Positions 12,127 to 25,020 are shown, numbered from the stretch's first letter. The stretch: 64,000 nucleotides of DNA from Diphasiastrum complanatum (GCA_029204225.1 CM055107.1:6052873-6116872); one strand, 5' to 3'. The notes: generated by a model from the sequence alone, not told the origin. Numbers and translations: made by a program.

Positions 12127-12275
12127 ATTTTGATCTTGGCATAGGCTAGAATTGTAAATCAGGTCACTCCCATTTCCTAATTTTGGGAGTGAAAAGGTGG
12201 GTATGACCTCGATGCTGACTCTTTTCCTTTCCCGCCAAAATATCACATCAGAACCGAACGGGTACATGTTTTCTT

Positions 12276-12536
12276 GTGGGGAATGGTGGGAACCCATTCC
12301 TTTTCGATCCAAAAGCTTCCAGCTTTTTTCCATTTCCTGCAAGGAATTCGGGTTTCCACTATCGCAGATATGGCGTAGCAGAAATTTTTGGCTATGAGCA
12401 GGCTAATCAGAGCGCTTTGTTTCCGAAGCAAGGATGGCTATCGGGTGGGGATGCTCGATCATTGCTTGATTTCAGGTATTATAGCAAGAGCTGCAAAATC
12501 GAGTTATGGTACTGTATGCACCCAATTCTTTCCTAA
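12276..12536 (+). other. Open frame abutting the start codon (possible uORF or earlier exon)
   Basis: An 86-codon frame in the same phase as the conserved gene ends in TAA at 12534-12536, and the gene's proposed ATG follows directly at 12537. It shows no known motif. It may be an upstream ORF in the 5' leader, or an earlier coding extension cut by a nonsense change. Confidence 0.3.
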
Positions 12537-15500
12537 ATGTCGAATCTGACAGCCACAATTGAGCAATTGCTTCAATCACTTGCTGCTATCAACGAACACA
12601 CGCAGGATAAGCATCCGCAGATAGAGGATATATGCGAGCAGATTCAGATTCAAGCAGCCAGAGGCATCAAAGAAAGGCAGGGAATCGGTGCATCTGGTGA
12701 TGGGTTATCCAGAGTTCTGTCCTTTCACGGGCGGTCTTTATTGGTGGACAATGCTCTTGGAGTAATGGGATTTGGAGCACCATTGGTATGTACTCGATGC
12801 ATCCATTATTTCAAGGATTTGAAGATTGTGGTTGAAATTTAATTTGTTGTAGCCGGAATGTTTTCTCCCTGATTGACTCTTTAAGAAACCCTGAGGCATC
12901 GAAAGATTCAATGGGTTTATAATCTTGCAGGTGTCCCAGAAACTGAGCAGCTTGCTTGTAGATACCCTTGTCTCGCTACTTCTTTCCAGTATTGCTTGTG
13001 GCAATGGTTTGACAGAATTCAGCAAAAAAGCGAGCATGAATGAAACTAGGGGGCGATTGGATGCACTGGGAAGTGGAGGAACTGACCATTTGGATTGCTC
13101 GAGGAATCCTAGCTGGGGGATTTATGAAGATTCTGAGAGGGTATTATTTGGAAGCAGTTTGTCATATACAAATTTGCAGCTTATCGGGGAGATCTGTGCA
13201 GCACTCCTATCAAGGAAAACTATTGACGGTAATGGAGCTCACTCCGTGAAATTGTGTATTATGGAAGTTGCTGGGCACACAACATTCTGCCTGGGAAGAT
13301 CTTCCAAAATTTTGAGCTGACCGAGGCTTGGAAGGGCTGAGACAAACTTTTGAGAAGCCAAACCAGGCAGAATGTTTTTTTCTTGCAACTTCTATTGTGT
13401 AATGCATTCTATATGGCTTAATCCCACATGGCATCTTGAAACTAGATAGGCATCTGCAATTATGAAGTTTAGATCATAAAGTAGAATCAGCATGTGTCAC
13501 CATGAAATTTGCAATGTAGTATGGCACTTGAATTTTTGCCCATGTGCCCTCAAAAAAACAACAAATAATGTTCTTTAAGCTACCTAAAAATGGGCTGCAT
13601 CTGCTATATACATCCATTACGTACTATGGAAGGAGCCGGGGCACAGGCCATTCTGCCCGATAACGCCACTACTGCCAGCCCCTGATACTGTGCTAGCCCT
13701 TGATTCTATGCCAATAGAACCTAACTGCCCACCAATCTGTACCCTGGGCCTCGTCGCTACTGCTCCTCCATATGTGCAGGTGTAGGTGCAGTAGGCACTC
13801 TCGGCAGGTGCAGGAATTGCCATGCACATGCATAAGGCAATGCCCATGGTCTGCCCATCTGGCCTGGTCAAACCAAGCAAGTGTGCTCTGATCCTCGTCG
13901 CCGTGCTGCAAAAGGTAGCACCACAAAACAAGCAATGCCATCTACGTACGCCTGAACTTGTAAAAACTATGGTGTCCCGCTCCAAGAGATCCACCTCCGC
14001 ATGCCTCGTCCCGCCACAAACATGGCTATAGAAACCCTCAAGGTGCTCTAGAAAAGGTCAAAAACTCAATGGAAAGTGGATAAGTGGAAAGTGGGTAAGT
14101 GAAAAAAGGGAGCTAAAGCAAGCCTAGAGTTGCCTAAGACGTAAAAATGCCAAACCTACCCTAAATCACAAAACCCTAACCCCTACACCTAGAAAAAGAA
14201 CAATGCCAAATGCCTTATGCACACCAGCCACATGAATGCTCATAGTGACCACTTATGCATAAAGAAGCTTGGGAACATGCAATCACTCTCTCCCTATCAA
14301 CGTGAAAAGAAGCTTCAAGAAGTTGCTTTGCTTGCAAATCCCTACATAATCACTGTTACCCTCTTCCATGTGCTACATTCACTTTGCACTCTTCATGGCC
14401 TTCACATAGAGTGCTCACACTATCCATTTGGCCACCTATTCGTCTCTCCACAATGTTTTTTCTCTCCACATAATGTGCTGGAAATGGGGCATCGCGACTA
14501 TAATAAAAAAAAATTATAGGTTTTTTTGGGAACATCGTTTTGGAGTTTCGGATTGCATGATACACTAGAGTTTGGGTTGAAAGTGTTGCATGTTCAAGTT
14601 CGCCTCACCCCATGAAACCTTGAAGGTCTTTGTAGGTTGAGATTTTATCGTATTTAGTTGCATTTATGTTCTTTAAATTTGCATTTTTATCCACTTTAGA
14701 ATCATTCATAGATGCAACCTAGCACTTATTTTTCAATGTGAGACCATTTGTAGGATGTCATTAGAGATGAACGTGCCATGTCATGCCAATCCTATCTTGA
14801 GCATATCAGAGACCAACTTGAGCATTGCATTGTGCATTTCACCTCTTCAACATGTGCTTTATAGGGTTCATTGGAATGGGCTTAAATTTCCTCATTGATT
14901 GCACCTCAATTGAGACAACGTCATAAACCCTTGCCACTATGAAGATTGTTGTCGTTATGGGGTCTACAATGCTTGCAAGTAATGTCCATGTTTCCAACTT
15001 ACCGATTTGATTATTAGACCCAAGTCTTTGCATATTCCCTCTCACACCTTTGTGTGTGACTTCCAATTTTAGCCTAATGCCAAGCATGCACATCATTTTG
15101 TGTAGTTAGAATAATAAGTGTGAGGGCTTTGGCACTTGCGTGTGTAATAATTCTAAGTTGTTAATGCAAGGACTTTGGGCCAAAGCGTAATAAAAGAATA
15201 AATGGTGTCCCACCTATTTTGGATTTTGAAAGTTGAGGGAAGTAGAATTTGGTCAATAGGAAGAAGGGGCCAATACCTAAACTCAATTATAAATAGTAGC
15301 ACATTTGTACTCCATTATTGTGTTTAATCAAGAGGAGGAAACACTACTATTTGGGCAATTGGACATCCTTGCTTCTAATCGCTCCTCTCTCTCATCTTGT
15401 TGTGGTTTAATATTATACTTTCCTTTTATGATTGTTGGTATTGTATTACTTGTTATTTCTATGAGAAAAGGGAAAATAAGCAATCTTGTGGTTGATTAGG

Positions 15501-17354
15501 GTTAATACTTGGTTAATGGTTGGGAATCATATGAAAACATTCATATCTTTTAAAGGCTAGGCATCCCTCCCTTGGGAATGAACTATCATGTGACAAGTAA
15601 GGAGATATCATCTTGCTATCCTATTTACATTGCTACTGCTTGATCTAGAAACTAGGTTTGAAGAAAGTTGAAGAAACCAATTACACTAGTATAACTCTGT
15701 TACCCGCGGTGGTATGTAAACCACATGTTGCAAATTCATATTGGTATATTGTTGTGTATCTAGGTTGTGGTAATTATACACTCCTAACAATTGATCTTCA
15801 ATCAACGTCTTGATGGTTAGTTGGTGTATTCATAGGCACACAAAGGATAATGATGCCTATTTTTTCATGACTTGCATAGGTGTTGGAAAATCAATTGTAC
15901 AAATTCCATTTGACATTGTAAGATGCTTTTCAAATCACTTGGTCAAGGGTATTGAAATGAAGCACTTTGTTTATTTTTCAATTGTAGAAACTTTCAAGAT
16001 AAACTTTATTTATTTTTGAAATGGGAAAATTATTTCTGTTTTCTCCATAGGCTGCCCTAGCAAGCTAAGTCATCTTCTCTTGTGAGGATGTTTGATTTTG
16101 TTTATCAATTGAGCTATATGAATAAGCTATAGGCTAATGAATTTGTTTGCCATTTTTGGTCATTATTGTGGTAAGTTTCTCAATGGGCAGCTCAATGACT
16201 GAAATTTGATGACCCTAGAAAGATTGATGGATAAGAGTTCAGCTATGCTAAGTTGTAATACTTTCTTGTCATTAACTTTTATGATGCCACTTTATGTTTT
16301 TAAAAGTAACCAAGTTCTAGCAATGAGGTGGTTGTCTTCAAGCTAATATGAGGAATTTGATGCTTGTTGCTTCATGTGATAGATCCCCCTATATTACAAA
16401 TAGTCCATGCGGTTTTGAAGGTAGCCTCAGTTTCAAGCTCATTCAAGCTTCGCATTCCTACTTGTCATAGCTTATTCATATCGAAACCTATTCTAGGAGG
16501 ATATTTGGAAAGCAAATCTTCAAGCGCTAGTGTGGACAAACTCCTCAATTCAATATTTGACAACAATATTCCATTCCAGGAGGCATTCACACCTCTTATG
16601 AGGTAAATTAGCTTCAAGAATTCTTCTTGATTTTTGGAAATGTTACTACTCTTGAATTTTGTATTTAGTAGTCTTAGGTGATTCATTTTGGGTTGTCTTT
16701 CTAAATGAACATGGAAATGTGAAGCTTGCACAAGGATTGCAAAACTCAAGTTGTGCTTATATTATGTACAATTTCTCTAATATAATGTATATTCTATAAA
16801 GCACACTTTGGCTTGATTACCATGAGCTTAAATTTTTATTGTTCTTTGGCTAGTTTGGATCACAATCGATATTGAAAATATCTTTGTTTTATTTGCTAAG
16901 AAGCATGAACAAGTAAGTTATTTGTAAATCACAATTGCATGGTTGTAAGGATTTCCAATTTGGCAATTATTCGTAAGGTAATGACGCAGCATTAGGGACG
17001 AATGCTCCCTAACTGCCCATCCATGTGCGTTGGAGCTTTTGACACAATCGTCGTGCTTGATCGAGCTTTTGACGATTTGACACCCACCATCGACTCTTAT
17101 TGGCACCTTCTTGAAGCTAAAGTGATGTCTTGGCCATGCACATTTGCTTGTATGATCCACCTCTCTTTGGGTAGAATGTATGGTCCGGGGTCTTCCTATT
17201 CTGTCATACATAGTACAGGTAGGCCCCATTCGAAGCACCGTATGCAACAGTTGTGCGTATTGACTTATGGCACTAAAATTATACTTTATTGATATCTCTA
17301 GACCAACGTCTAGCCTCCTGTGTCGAGGCCCTCATCTTAGGGATGTTATTATGT

Positions 17355-17413
<59 letters not shown>

Positions 17414-20400
17414 TATTACTGTCTTTTATTGCCAAAAGGCATATAAGACCAAATAAGAACATGTCAAGTATGATAAGTTCAAAAAGGAGCATATAAATGT
17501 CTCTAGAATCAAATAACTATAGATCAAGACTATACTAAGAAAATTAGACATAACTCTATTCTCATGAATGACATGTTTGAAAGACAATGGAATGAACTAC
17601 AACATAATTGGAGTTGTACAACAACAAAGAAGAGCTGCATCATCGATATCATATTCCAATGGATCCCTGTCCCATATCCACATCGTCCAAGGCATGTATC
17701 CTCAAAGGGTCTCCAGTGACTGCATGAAACTCTGTCTGTGTAAAGTCGTCCTGGCATTGGAATCCCCGGTAAGAAGTATATGACCATTCTCGGAGCAAGG
17801 GAGAATGTTCGAAAAGAGATCAATGTATGGAGAGCCCATACTATCTACAAAAGCTGAAGACACTGGTGGAAAATAGCAAATCGACAAATACACATCCCTG
17901 TCAAGCCCAATACTTTGACCAAGAGACCGAATCCAGAGATATGGTGTGTGCTGTCAAACAGGTTCAATGATAGGCCATAGTAAATCCCTGTACAAGCATG
18001 CCACTCCACCAGAACCTCTGCCCCGATTGATCTAGTCTCTGGACGAAAGATTTAGGATTTCTCCCTTGGAATCACCTTCTGTATTTTCATTCTGTTGGAC
18101 GTTTGTAAAGAATGTGACGAAAGAAATGTTTCTAGCACTGCTAACTCAGGAGGGTTTTGGGACCCTCATTTCATATGCATGTCAAAATGCAGGACAACCA
18201 CTGTTTGAAGCTTATAAAATTTGTGAAAAATTGCAAGGTCCTTGGAATGAATTTTGTTTACGCTGTTACATATGACATTGATATATTATGTGGATTTGCT
18301 GGACATATTTGTAGGTGAATTGCTCTAGTGCACTCTTCTTAAGTTTAGCTTCTAGTTTAAAAAAAGTGTGGCCTTTTACATTGAGAAGATATGCTAATTT
18401 GCTATATGGTTTTTCCGTTTACTGTGCATATTGTTGGACAAGTTCTAAAGTAAAGATATGAAGTTTTAGTATGCAATCATTTAGAGTTCTTCATTTTAAA
18501 AATGACAAAAGTTGGCAAATGCAGCCTGCTCAAGTATAGTCAGACGATAGTTTACTTTATTTTTCCTGAATGCATATGCCATGGGGTGTAGGTAATTAGT
18601 TTCGAGCATCTAATTGTTAGATTATTTTGTGGATGGGCAGATTCTCAGAGACTACTTTTTGCTGGGCACAGATTTAACGTATGGAGGTTACGTCCTGATC
18701 TTCTGAAGGAGGACCTATCACATGTAATTCAGGAAGCCCTTCAGCGGCCTTTATTGTCCTTGAGAAGAGAGTTTCAGCAGCGGGTAGAGTGGAAGAATCT
18801 CATTGTAGGTCTGGCACTAGCACCTGAGGTGTTTAGAGAAGCTCGACGCCTTTTGCACACATGGTTTCTTGATATGTATGTGCTGCTTTGGGAATGCTCT
18901 TTCCTGTGCCTCTTTTTAAGTAGATTGTAAGTATATGGTCGACATCATCATAAATATCACATTGGGCATTGGGAGAATTGTTAGTTTGATGATTACATAT
19001 AAGACAGTTGCTAGTAGCCACTAATGCCAATCATAAAACTTTTAAGTTTACTTACATGTTGATTGTGATTCTGCTTGTGCTTGGTTGATTCTTTTGTAGA
19101 GGGGTGGTTCGTCTTTGGGATGTCCGCACCCAACTAGTATCTGCGGTACTAGATGTGCTCGATCGGCCAAGTGCCTGGGGAGTTGAGGATGCTGGAGTGA
19201 GACTTCCACCACTTCGGGCATTCTATCTTCAGCGTCTTAGACCTTTTGTAAAGGTTCTAAGTAGGCCTCCTACAGTTGATGGCCTTGTTGAGATTGTTGA
19301 TATGCTGAATAGCCTGGGAACCATCAATCTAGAAGGTCAGTGTCATGGAGAACATTCTTGTGACTCCGCAAAAGATGGAAGTTTTACTGCCAAGGTGGTT
19401 GAAGGAAAATTTAGAAACTCACAGTATTGCAGTTGGAAAGAAAGCTCTGCCAGTGCAACTTCCGTTCAACCTATTGTTGGGCATGACTCAATCTGGTACA
19501 GAAAAATAATCTTCTCTCCTGCAAAGATTGCTGATAGGATGACAGAGTCCAAGAATTGGTCAGCTCTTGAAGTTGCGCAAAGCTATTGCAGAGTGTCCTG
19601 ATATATTGTGCTAATGTTCTAGTTCTGCGAATTCAACAAACTGGGTAAGATGGAACATACAGTGACTAACTACTGATCTACATTCGGTGATTTACAGGGC
19701 ATTGCTTATTGACTTCTTACCATGGTTGCGATGGGCTACAAAAGTGCTATTTCAAGGGCATCAATATAACATTGTTGATCCAGAAAAAGGAGGAGATTTT
19801 TATCACAACAGTATGAATATTGATCCTGTCAAATCAAGAGAATATACAGAGCTTGGGTATCTGCCACCTTATTTGCAGCTGACTGCAGCTAGTTATGTAG
19901 CTTGGGTTATATATCCTTTTGATAGGGGCCTCAAAAAATCTGGATCAACATTTCTGGCACGCTTTGCTGGTAGCTGGGGCCATCTGTGTCACTCCGTTGA
20001 AGTTAAAATCCATTCTCAACTGGAGAATGACAATAGAGTCAAATTTCAGAAAGATAGTAAAATTTTAGGTACCTCAGATAGCACAAATGAATGGCATACG
20101 TTGAACTCGCATGCTTCACAAGTGGATGATGAAAAGGTTATCAATAGAACCTTTTTTCCCAAGATGAAAAGACAGACAGTACTTTTGTCATGGGATGAGA
20201 TTCTTTCCGAAAGTGTTAATTTGTTAACAAGCTTGTGTGACATTGACAAGACCTTTGGAAGTTGTCAAACAGGACTGAAAGTTCAACATAAGACGTACTT
20301 TGATCATCGTAAAAGTATTAATTGCTTCGATATCGAGCAAGAAGCTGTTGAACATGATTTGAAGTGTCTTCAAAGTGTCTGGCAGAGGCAGATGCTCTTA

Positions 20401-21516
20401 TCACAATTGTTAGTTTTGACGGCTGTCACTGCAGATACTCTATTGGTGAATCACACAATCAAGTCTTTCTTTGTCAGGTTTTTATTATTTGGAAAAGTGT
20501 CACCATCTGGCAGCTGGGATGCTCCTTTCGCCTGTGATATGTATATGAAATCAAATGTACAACATGAACAACATAATTTTGGGTTTGTACAGGAACCTGC
20601 ACATCAGACAGAGGGCTTCAGAGATTTTGAAGAAAATGCTTCTTTTCAATGGTGTCCATCTTTCTGTGCATCACATGCTTCAGCACTTCTTGATTTTGTT
20701 GAGGATCTTAATGCACAAAATTTCAAGGTGGCTGGATGCCAACTAGTGACACATGAGACGGGGTGTAAGCTCTATGATGCTGACAAGCTAGTAGAAACTG
20801 TTATGCATTGTCTGCACCATTGGTCCACCATGTGCAGTGTGAAAGATGTGGTTCTGCTTAAAGATCTGAAAACAAGATATTGCAGTTGGATTGATCAGTT
20901 GAAGGCGAACAACCAAACCAGCCCTGCACACTTTGAAAGTTTGCAGTGTTTAAATGCACAAATTGCTTCATTGGAAGCATTTTCAGAAGCTGAAAGCTCA
21001 AATGATTCTTAACCAAGGCCTTATTTTGCAGATGAAGACTTGAAGCTGTTTTCAGGACTTTCCTCTTTGGCAAGGGCTCAAGTATCTCGACGTCCTCATG
21101 CAGGTATCTGTTCTCTGAGATGATGCATGTCCTCAGAGTAGGTCCTCAGAGTAGAAAGCTTTTAATCTCATATTTAAGATGCTCTTATTTTTAACATTTA
21201 TTTTCTACTCCTTGCCTGGTATTTACTTCTTTAGAAAGGTATTTTTCATAGGATGTTGCCCGAATCATATGCATGGCTATCCCATGAATGCAATTTGCTT
21301 AAAGAGAATATGCTATTGGTAAAACATGTTAGGATCGATTGTTTCCATTCATTACTTGCACTAGCATCAATATTTACAACCTATTTTAACCACAGAAAGG
21401 CATAGCCAAGTTTGGAGCACTAAGGCTCCAAAGTGTCCCTTTTCTGCAGCAATGGGGACTCGAGCCCAGATCTTCGTGGACACAGTAACAGCTCTTATCC
21501 GGCTCGGCTATTGCAG
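12537..21516 (+). CDS. Conserved multi-exon protein of unknown function, at least seven exons
   Basis: I do not recognise a named family. The exon chain is phase-consistent at every junction: 12537-12785, 12931-13228, 18136-18237, 18641-18875, 19100-19558 (donor least certain), 19698-21103 and 21450-21516. It encodes 885 residues to a TAA at 21010. The N-terminus is helical (LTATIEQLLQSLAAINEH). Later blocks look strongly constrained: FAGHRFNVWRLRPDLL, WKNLIVGLALAPEVFREA, GVVRLWDVRTQLVSAVLDVL, ALLIDFLPWLRWATKVLF, YLPPYLQLTAASYVAWVIYP. The mostly hydrophobic helices suggest an alpha-helical scaffold-type fold; this is inference. After the TAA the same frame stays open for 30 codons to a good donor at 21104, and the next exon joins in phase (RRPHA-A-MGTRAQIFVDTVTALIRLGY). 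So the protein either ends at 21012 or is cut by a nonsense mutation. More exons may follow 21516. Confidence 0.7.
13229..13446. repeat. Foldback (hairpin) element at the start of intron 2
   Basis: GAAGTTGC at 13264-13271 pairs with GCAACTTC at 13385-13392, and ACATTCTGCCTGG at 13282-13294 pairs exactly with CCAGGCAGAATGT at 13363-13375. The 129-base unit is a small foldback or MITE-like insertion beginning about 35 bases after the exon 2 donor. ATTCTGCC hairpins also occur near 57144-57180. Confidence 0.6.
13617..13994 (-). pseudogene. BED-type zinc finger fragment of a hAT-like transposase (inside intron 2)
   Basis: The 125-residue frame has RRWHCLFCGATFCSTATRIRAHLLG at about residues 17-41, which fits the W-x-C-x2-C-x(n)-F...R...H pattern of the BED finger at the N-terminus of hAT transposases. 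No hAT dimerisation or catalytic region is seen; the rest of the frame is low-information. It lies antisense within the 4.9-kb intron of the conserved gene. It could also be a host gene derived from a transposase, but the length argues for a fragment. Confidence 0.5.
14032..18135. other. Remainder of the large intron 2, no gene seen
   Basis: Apart from the GA array at 17358-17410 this 4.1-kb stretch shows no family I recognise. Short frames (for example 14217-14519, 15305-15499, 16364-16606, 17530-17823) carry no motifs. A telobox-like AACCCTAA occurs near 14173. Additional small exons of the flanking gene could be hidden here. Confidence 0.4.
17358..17410. repeat. (GA)26 microsatellite
   Basis: Uninterrupted GA dinucleotides over about 53 bases in the large intron of the conserved gene. 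It is one of seven long GA/CT arrays in the window. Confidence 0.95.
18136..18237 (+). CDS. Phase-symmetric 102-nt exon of the conserved gene
   Basis: The acceptor TTTCTAG ends at 18135 and the donor is AAG|GTCCTT. It is entered and left in phase 1 and encodes LLTQEGFGTLISYACQNAGQ then PLFEAYKICEKLQ. The gene stays in frame with or without it, so it is a natural cassette-exon candidate. The support is splice phase and an uninterrupted, protein-like frame; there is no transcript evidence here. Confidence 0.55.
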
Positions 21517-24500
21517 GTGATGCCAGGACCTTCAAAACTTGGGTTCCATGATTCTTCTATGACAGTTGATGGTTCCTCCGAATATATGGAAATTTATGTC
21601 CTCGTTTTCATATTAAGAAGCAGTTCCTGTTGGAACATCTTTAGTGACTTTGAATGAACCTCTAAGTAGGGCCAACAAACAATAGCTTAACTAAGGAAAT
21701 CACAATGTTGAAAGGATGGTGCCTTTGGCCCAAGCCATAATATTTAATGTCAATCAGCTAAAAAATCTGCATGGCTGAATAAAGATCTACATGTCAATGA
21801 CTGAAATAAAATTCTTTTGTTTTTCTTGACAGAAATAAAATCTTGACGTGGGGTCCAAGAGCCATACAAGTTCATGTGGGAATCTTGTAAACTCTAACCC
21901 CTCAGAAACACTGTCCTCAATGACTGTTATCAGTTGGAAAGACAAGCAGTGTAACAAACTATAGTGTAAAATGCTGTGTATTATCCCAGTGTACTGCTGC
22001 AATTAGTGCTAGAGATGAAGACAGAAACTCCAACTTGACAGCTGTACCAATGAGTGCATGAGTGCTGTAAAATGTTGAAACAATCATATAGGAGTAGAAC
22101 TGTTGACTGTAGCCTGTCAGCCATGATGTCTTATGAAGACATTGGTATCTATCGGATGATGCGAGTACACAACATAAGACCTCAGCTGGATACAAATTGT
22201 GACTATGCAACTCAGATAGATAAAAATCATAAAAGTGAGCAATACCACTTCTCTATCACATATGAGAAGTTGCAAATGAGAGACTGGACAGCTATGCATA
22301 GCAATGTGGAAATAATACACTACTAGAGCCCATGAAATGATGTCATAAAGGAAGATCAGTACTGCACAATATGAACATACATATCCCCAAACAGTAGCTT
22401 TGATGAAAGTTGTTAAAAGATTTTTTTATCAACGAAGAGTACATATTAACTCTGTAGTGGCCCTACACTATATCTTCCTAGCAGAATCGTTCATGGATAA
22501 CTTGGCTTGCATGCATGCAAACAAATAGAGTGAAATGTAGATGGTTTAGCACACAAATGCCCAATGAAGCACTATAACCACTGTTTCACCCTAAACCCTA
22601 AACTTGGAAAAGAGAACAATCATAGATTTGACAGAAACATGGCTACGTCCTTTTTGCTTGTGCAACAACTTTTGAGATTGAATTATCAAAGGACAGCTGC
22701 TCAGTACATGTTCAACTGTGACGAGAAGCAATTTGATGTTACCTTTCACGTTTATGTAGAAACTTTTGATGGAGGATTTGCTGCAGAGTAGGTACAAATT
22801 CGGAAATGAAGTGAATTGACATGAGGTGTGATTTTTTTATGAAGAAACTTTTGTTTGTATAGGTCCACAGCTGTAAATACCCTGGCCTTATTTAGATGTG
22901 GACATTTGTGATTGTTGTAATTAGCTCTGTATTTGTTTTTGTCATGGTTATCAACAAATCGTGCTCTTTGTTACCAAGCTCAAGTGATTCACTAATGGCC
23001 TGAATTGAAAACTTTGTTGATCTAGGTTCTGCAGCATCCATTCAATGGGCCAAATGGTTATACTAAGAAATGGCAGGGAGAGGAGCATATAGGTGCTCCT
23101 GCTATTTTAACGATAATCTGCGCGAGAATCTGCAGGAGGCCTGAATCGATCTGAACTAAGAATGAGAAGATCGTCAAGGCAAGGTGTGAGGTTTGACCAA
23201 GCATTCAACTCTGTATCTGTATATCCTTGTGGCTGGATGAAGACAAGCGTGAGCAAATGGAAAGACCGATCCTTTCACGAGGTTTTTTGAACACCGCATG
23301 TAGGTACTAAGTTACTAGTGACCAAATGTTGGGATAGAGGAAATAACACAAAATTTCATTGTGTACTACTGCTGTATTCCAATCTACAGCTTTCCCTCGA
23401 TTTCTTCATAGTTTATAGGGACACTTTCCATTCTACATTCTTCGATTATTCATGTTAAGCAAAGTCCTTATGTATTGTAAAAACTGCTCCTAATAATCAG
23501 AGATAATTGAACATTTTTTTAAGCAAGTAGAGTTTTTCTTGTTGAAATCTGTCAAATGAATAAGAATACATATTTCGAATGATTTTATTAACTCAATAGA
23601 AAGATGTATTTTGGATAAGCTAGAGGAATCTTTCAGTTTTGGTCCCATATGATTTACTTTTTACGTTGATTGCCGTTTTAAATTAATCTTTTGATGCTAA
23701 TCCCATATGTTGCTAAGATGACTTAAATACCAACTCATGAAGAAGCTAGTAAAACATAACAGTTCTTTTCGTGCAATCAGCTTGAACTGTCCCATATTTT
23801 TTTCTAGACTCCTGGTCTCCTTAGCATTGATAGTTGAAAGTCTTTCCAGTCTTTGTCTTCAGATGACTCCAGTGTTGGTTATCATAACAAGGATAGTTGA
23901 TAGTTTCTTGGTTTGATAGCCGGAGCTAAAAAGGCAAAGGAAAAGCATCACTAGAGAAGGCTACATTCTGTGTGCTAGGACTTTCTAGAATTTGATATTT
24001 GATCTCGTAGTTTAGCTACTGTAACTTACTGAAAGTTGGTAGTCATGTCAGCAGCCTCTAGCAGGGTTTGCACTGTTGCTGCTGGTTTTTGAGTGTTTCT
24101 GTACCAGATCTTGCCAGAGCATTGAAAACAAAATATGATAAGGTCAAAAGCCACATAGGTGATGGTTCTTAGACAAAGGGAGCTTAATTGTAGCTTGGGG
24201 AGGCAGTGCCAGCCCCTTGGTCCTGTGCAAGTAGCCAGAAGTGAGCCTAGCATGGCTCTTATTCATTGAAAAAGTTTAACTACCCTGATTTAAAACATTT
24301 GAATTTCATACTTCGCTCGTTTGCATGCCAGCTCTCAATCATGCTGTATCTACAAGTTTCACAATTGCCATGGGCATGTCAGCAAGTGAGCTGAAACTCT
24401 GTAAAATAACCTGCGGGCTGACATCCCAACGGCAGCTGAAGGCCTTAGATGTCCTATGAATCTGCACAAGAGGAAATATAACTTAAATGTTGGGGAGAGG

Positions 24501-24918
24501 CAAGAGGGTCTCAACGACAAGGCTAGAGACAAGTGTAAGAGATTTCAGAATTATTTTTGTTGTAAGCTGGTTGCAACCAATATTATAATCATTATGTGCC
24601 CTTCGATCAACTTATCTTTTATCGAAAGACCCAAATTTGTCCTTAAGCATGAGAATTGTCTGTTTCTAGTTTTCTTTATGCTACAAAGTTCTCTCAGAAG
24701 CTTTTGAATTATCTTTCTTCAACTTACAAAAAGTTTGAGATAACTAATGCTTCTTGGCTTGTGCATGTTTAGGATCCTGAGGCCTCATCTAAAAGAGTTA
24801 AATAGCTATTTTTGTACCCTTTGTGATGATTCTAACTTCATGCATGCATGTAAAAGTTCTGAACCTAGTTTCAATTTCAATAAAACAGATTGTAGGTCTC
24901 TTCAAATGTTCTGAATTC

Positions 24919-24922
<4 letters not shown>
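21517..24922. other. About 3.4 kb downstream of the conserved gene, no confident gene
   Basis: May hold 3' exons or UTR of the conserved gene. A 75-codon frame at 22564-22791 and others at 22054-22326, 24026-24253 (-) and 24456-24707 have no recognisable domain. A telobox-like CCCTAAACCCTAAAC occurs near 22591-22605. No transposon is recognised. Confidence 0.35.
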
Positions 24923-24981
<59 letters not shown>

Positions 24982-24984
24982 ACG

Positions 24985-25017
<33 letters not shown>
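24923..25017. repeat. Compound (CT)n-(CA)n microsatellite
   Basis: CT dinucleotides from 24923 to about 24975 pass through a short CACTCTCACGCT transition into CA dinucleotides at about 24986-25017. Confidence 0.95.

Positions 25018-25020
<3 letters not shown>

Noticed and set aside
14160-22605. Telomeric repeats (AACCCTAA near 14173; CCCTAAACCCTAAAC near 22591)
   Set aside because: Only one or two units each; these are teloboxes or chance, not interstitial telomere arrays.
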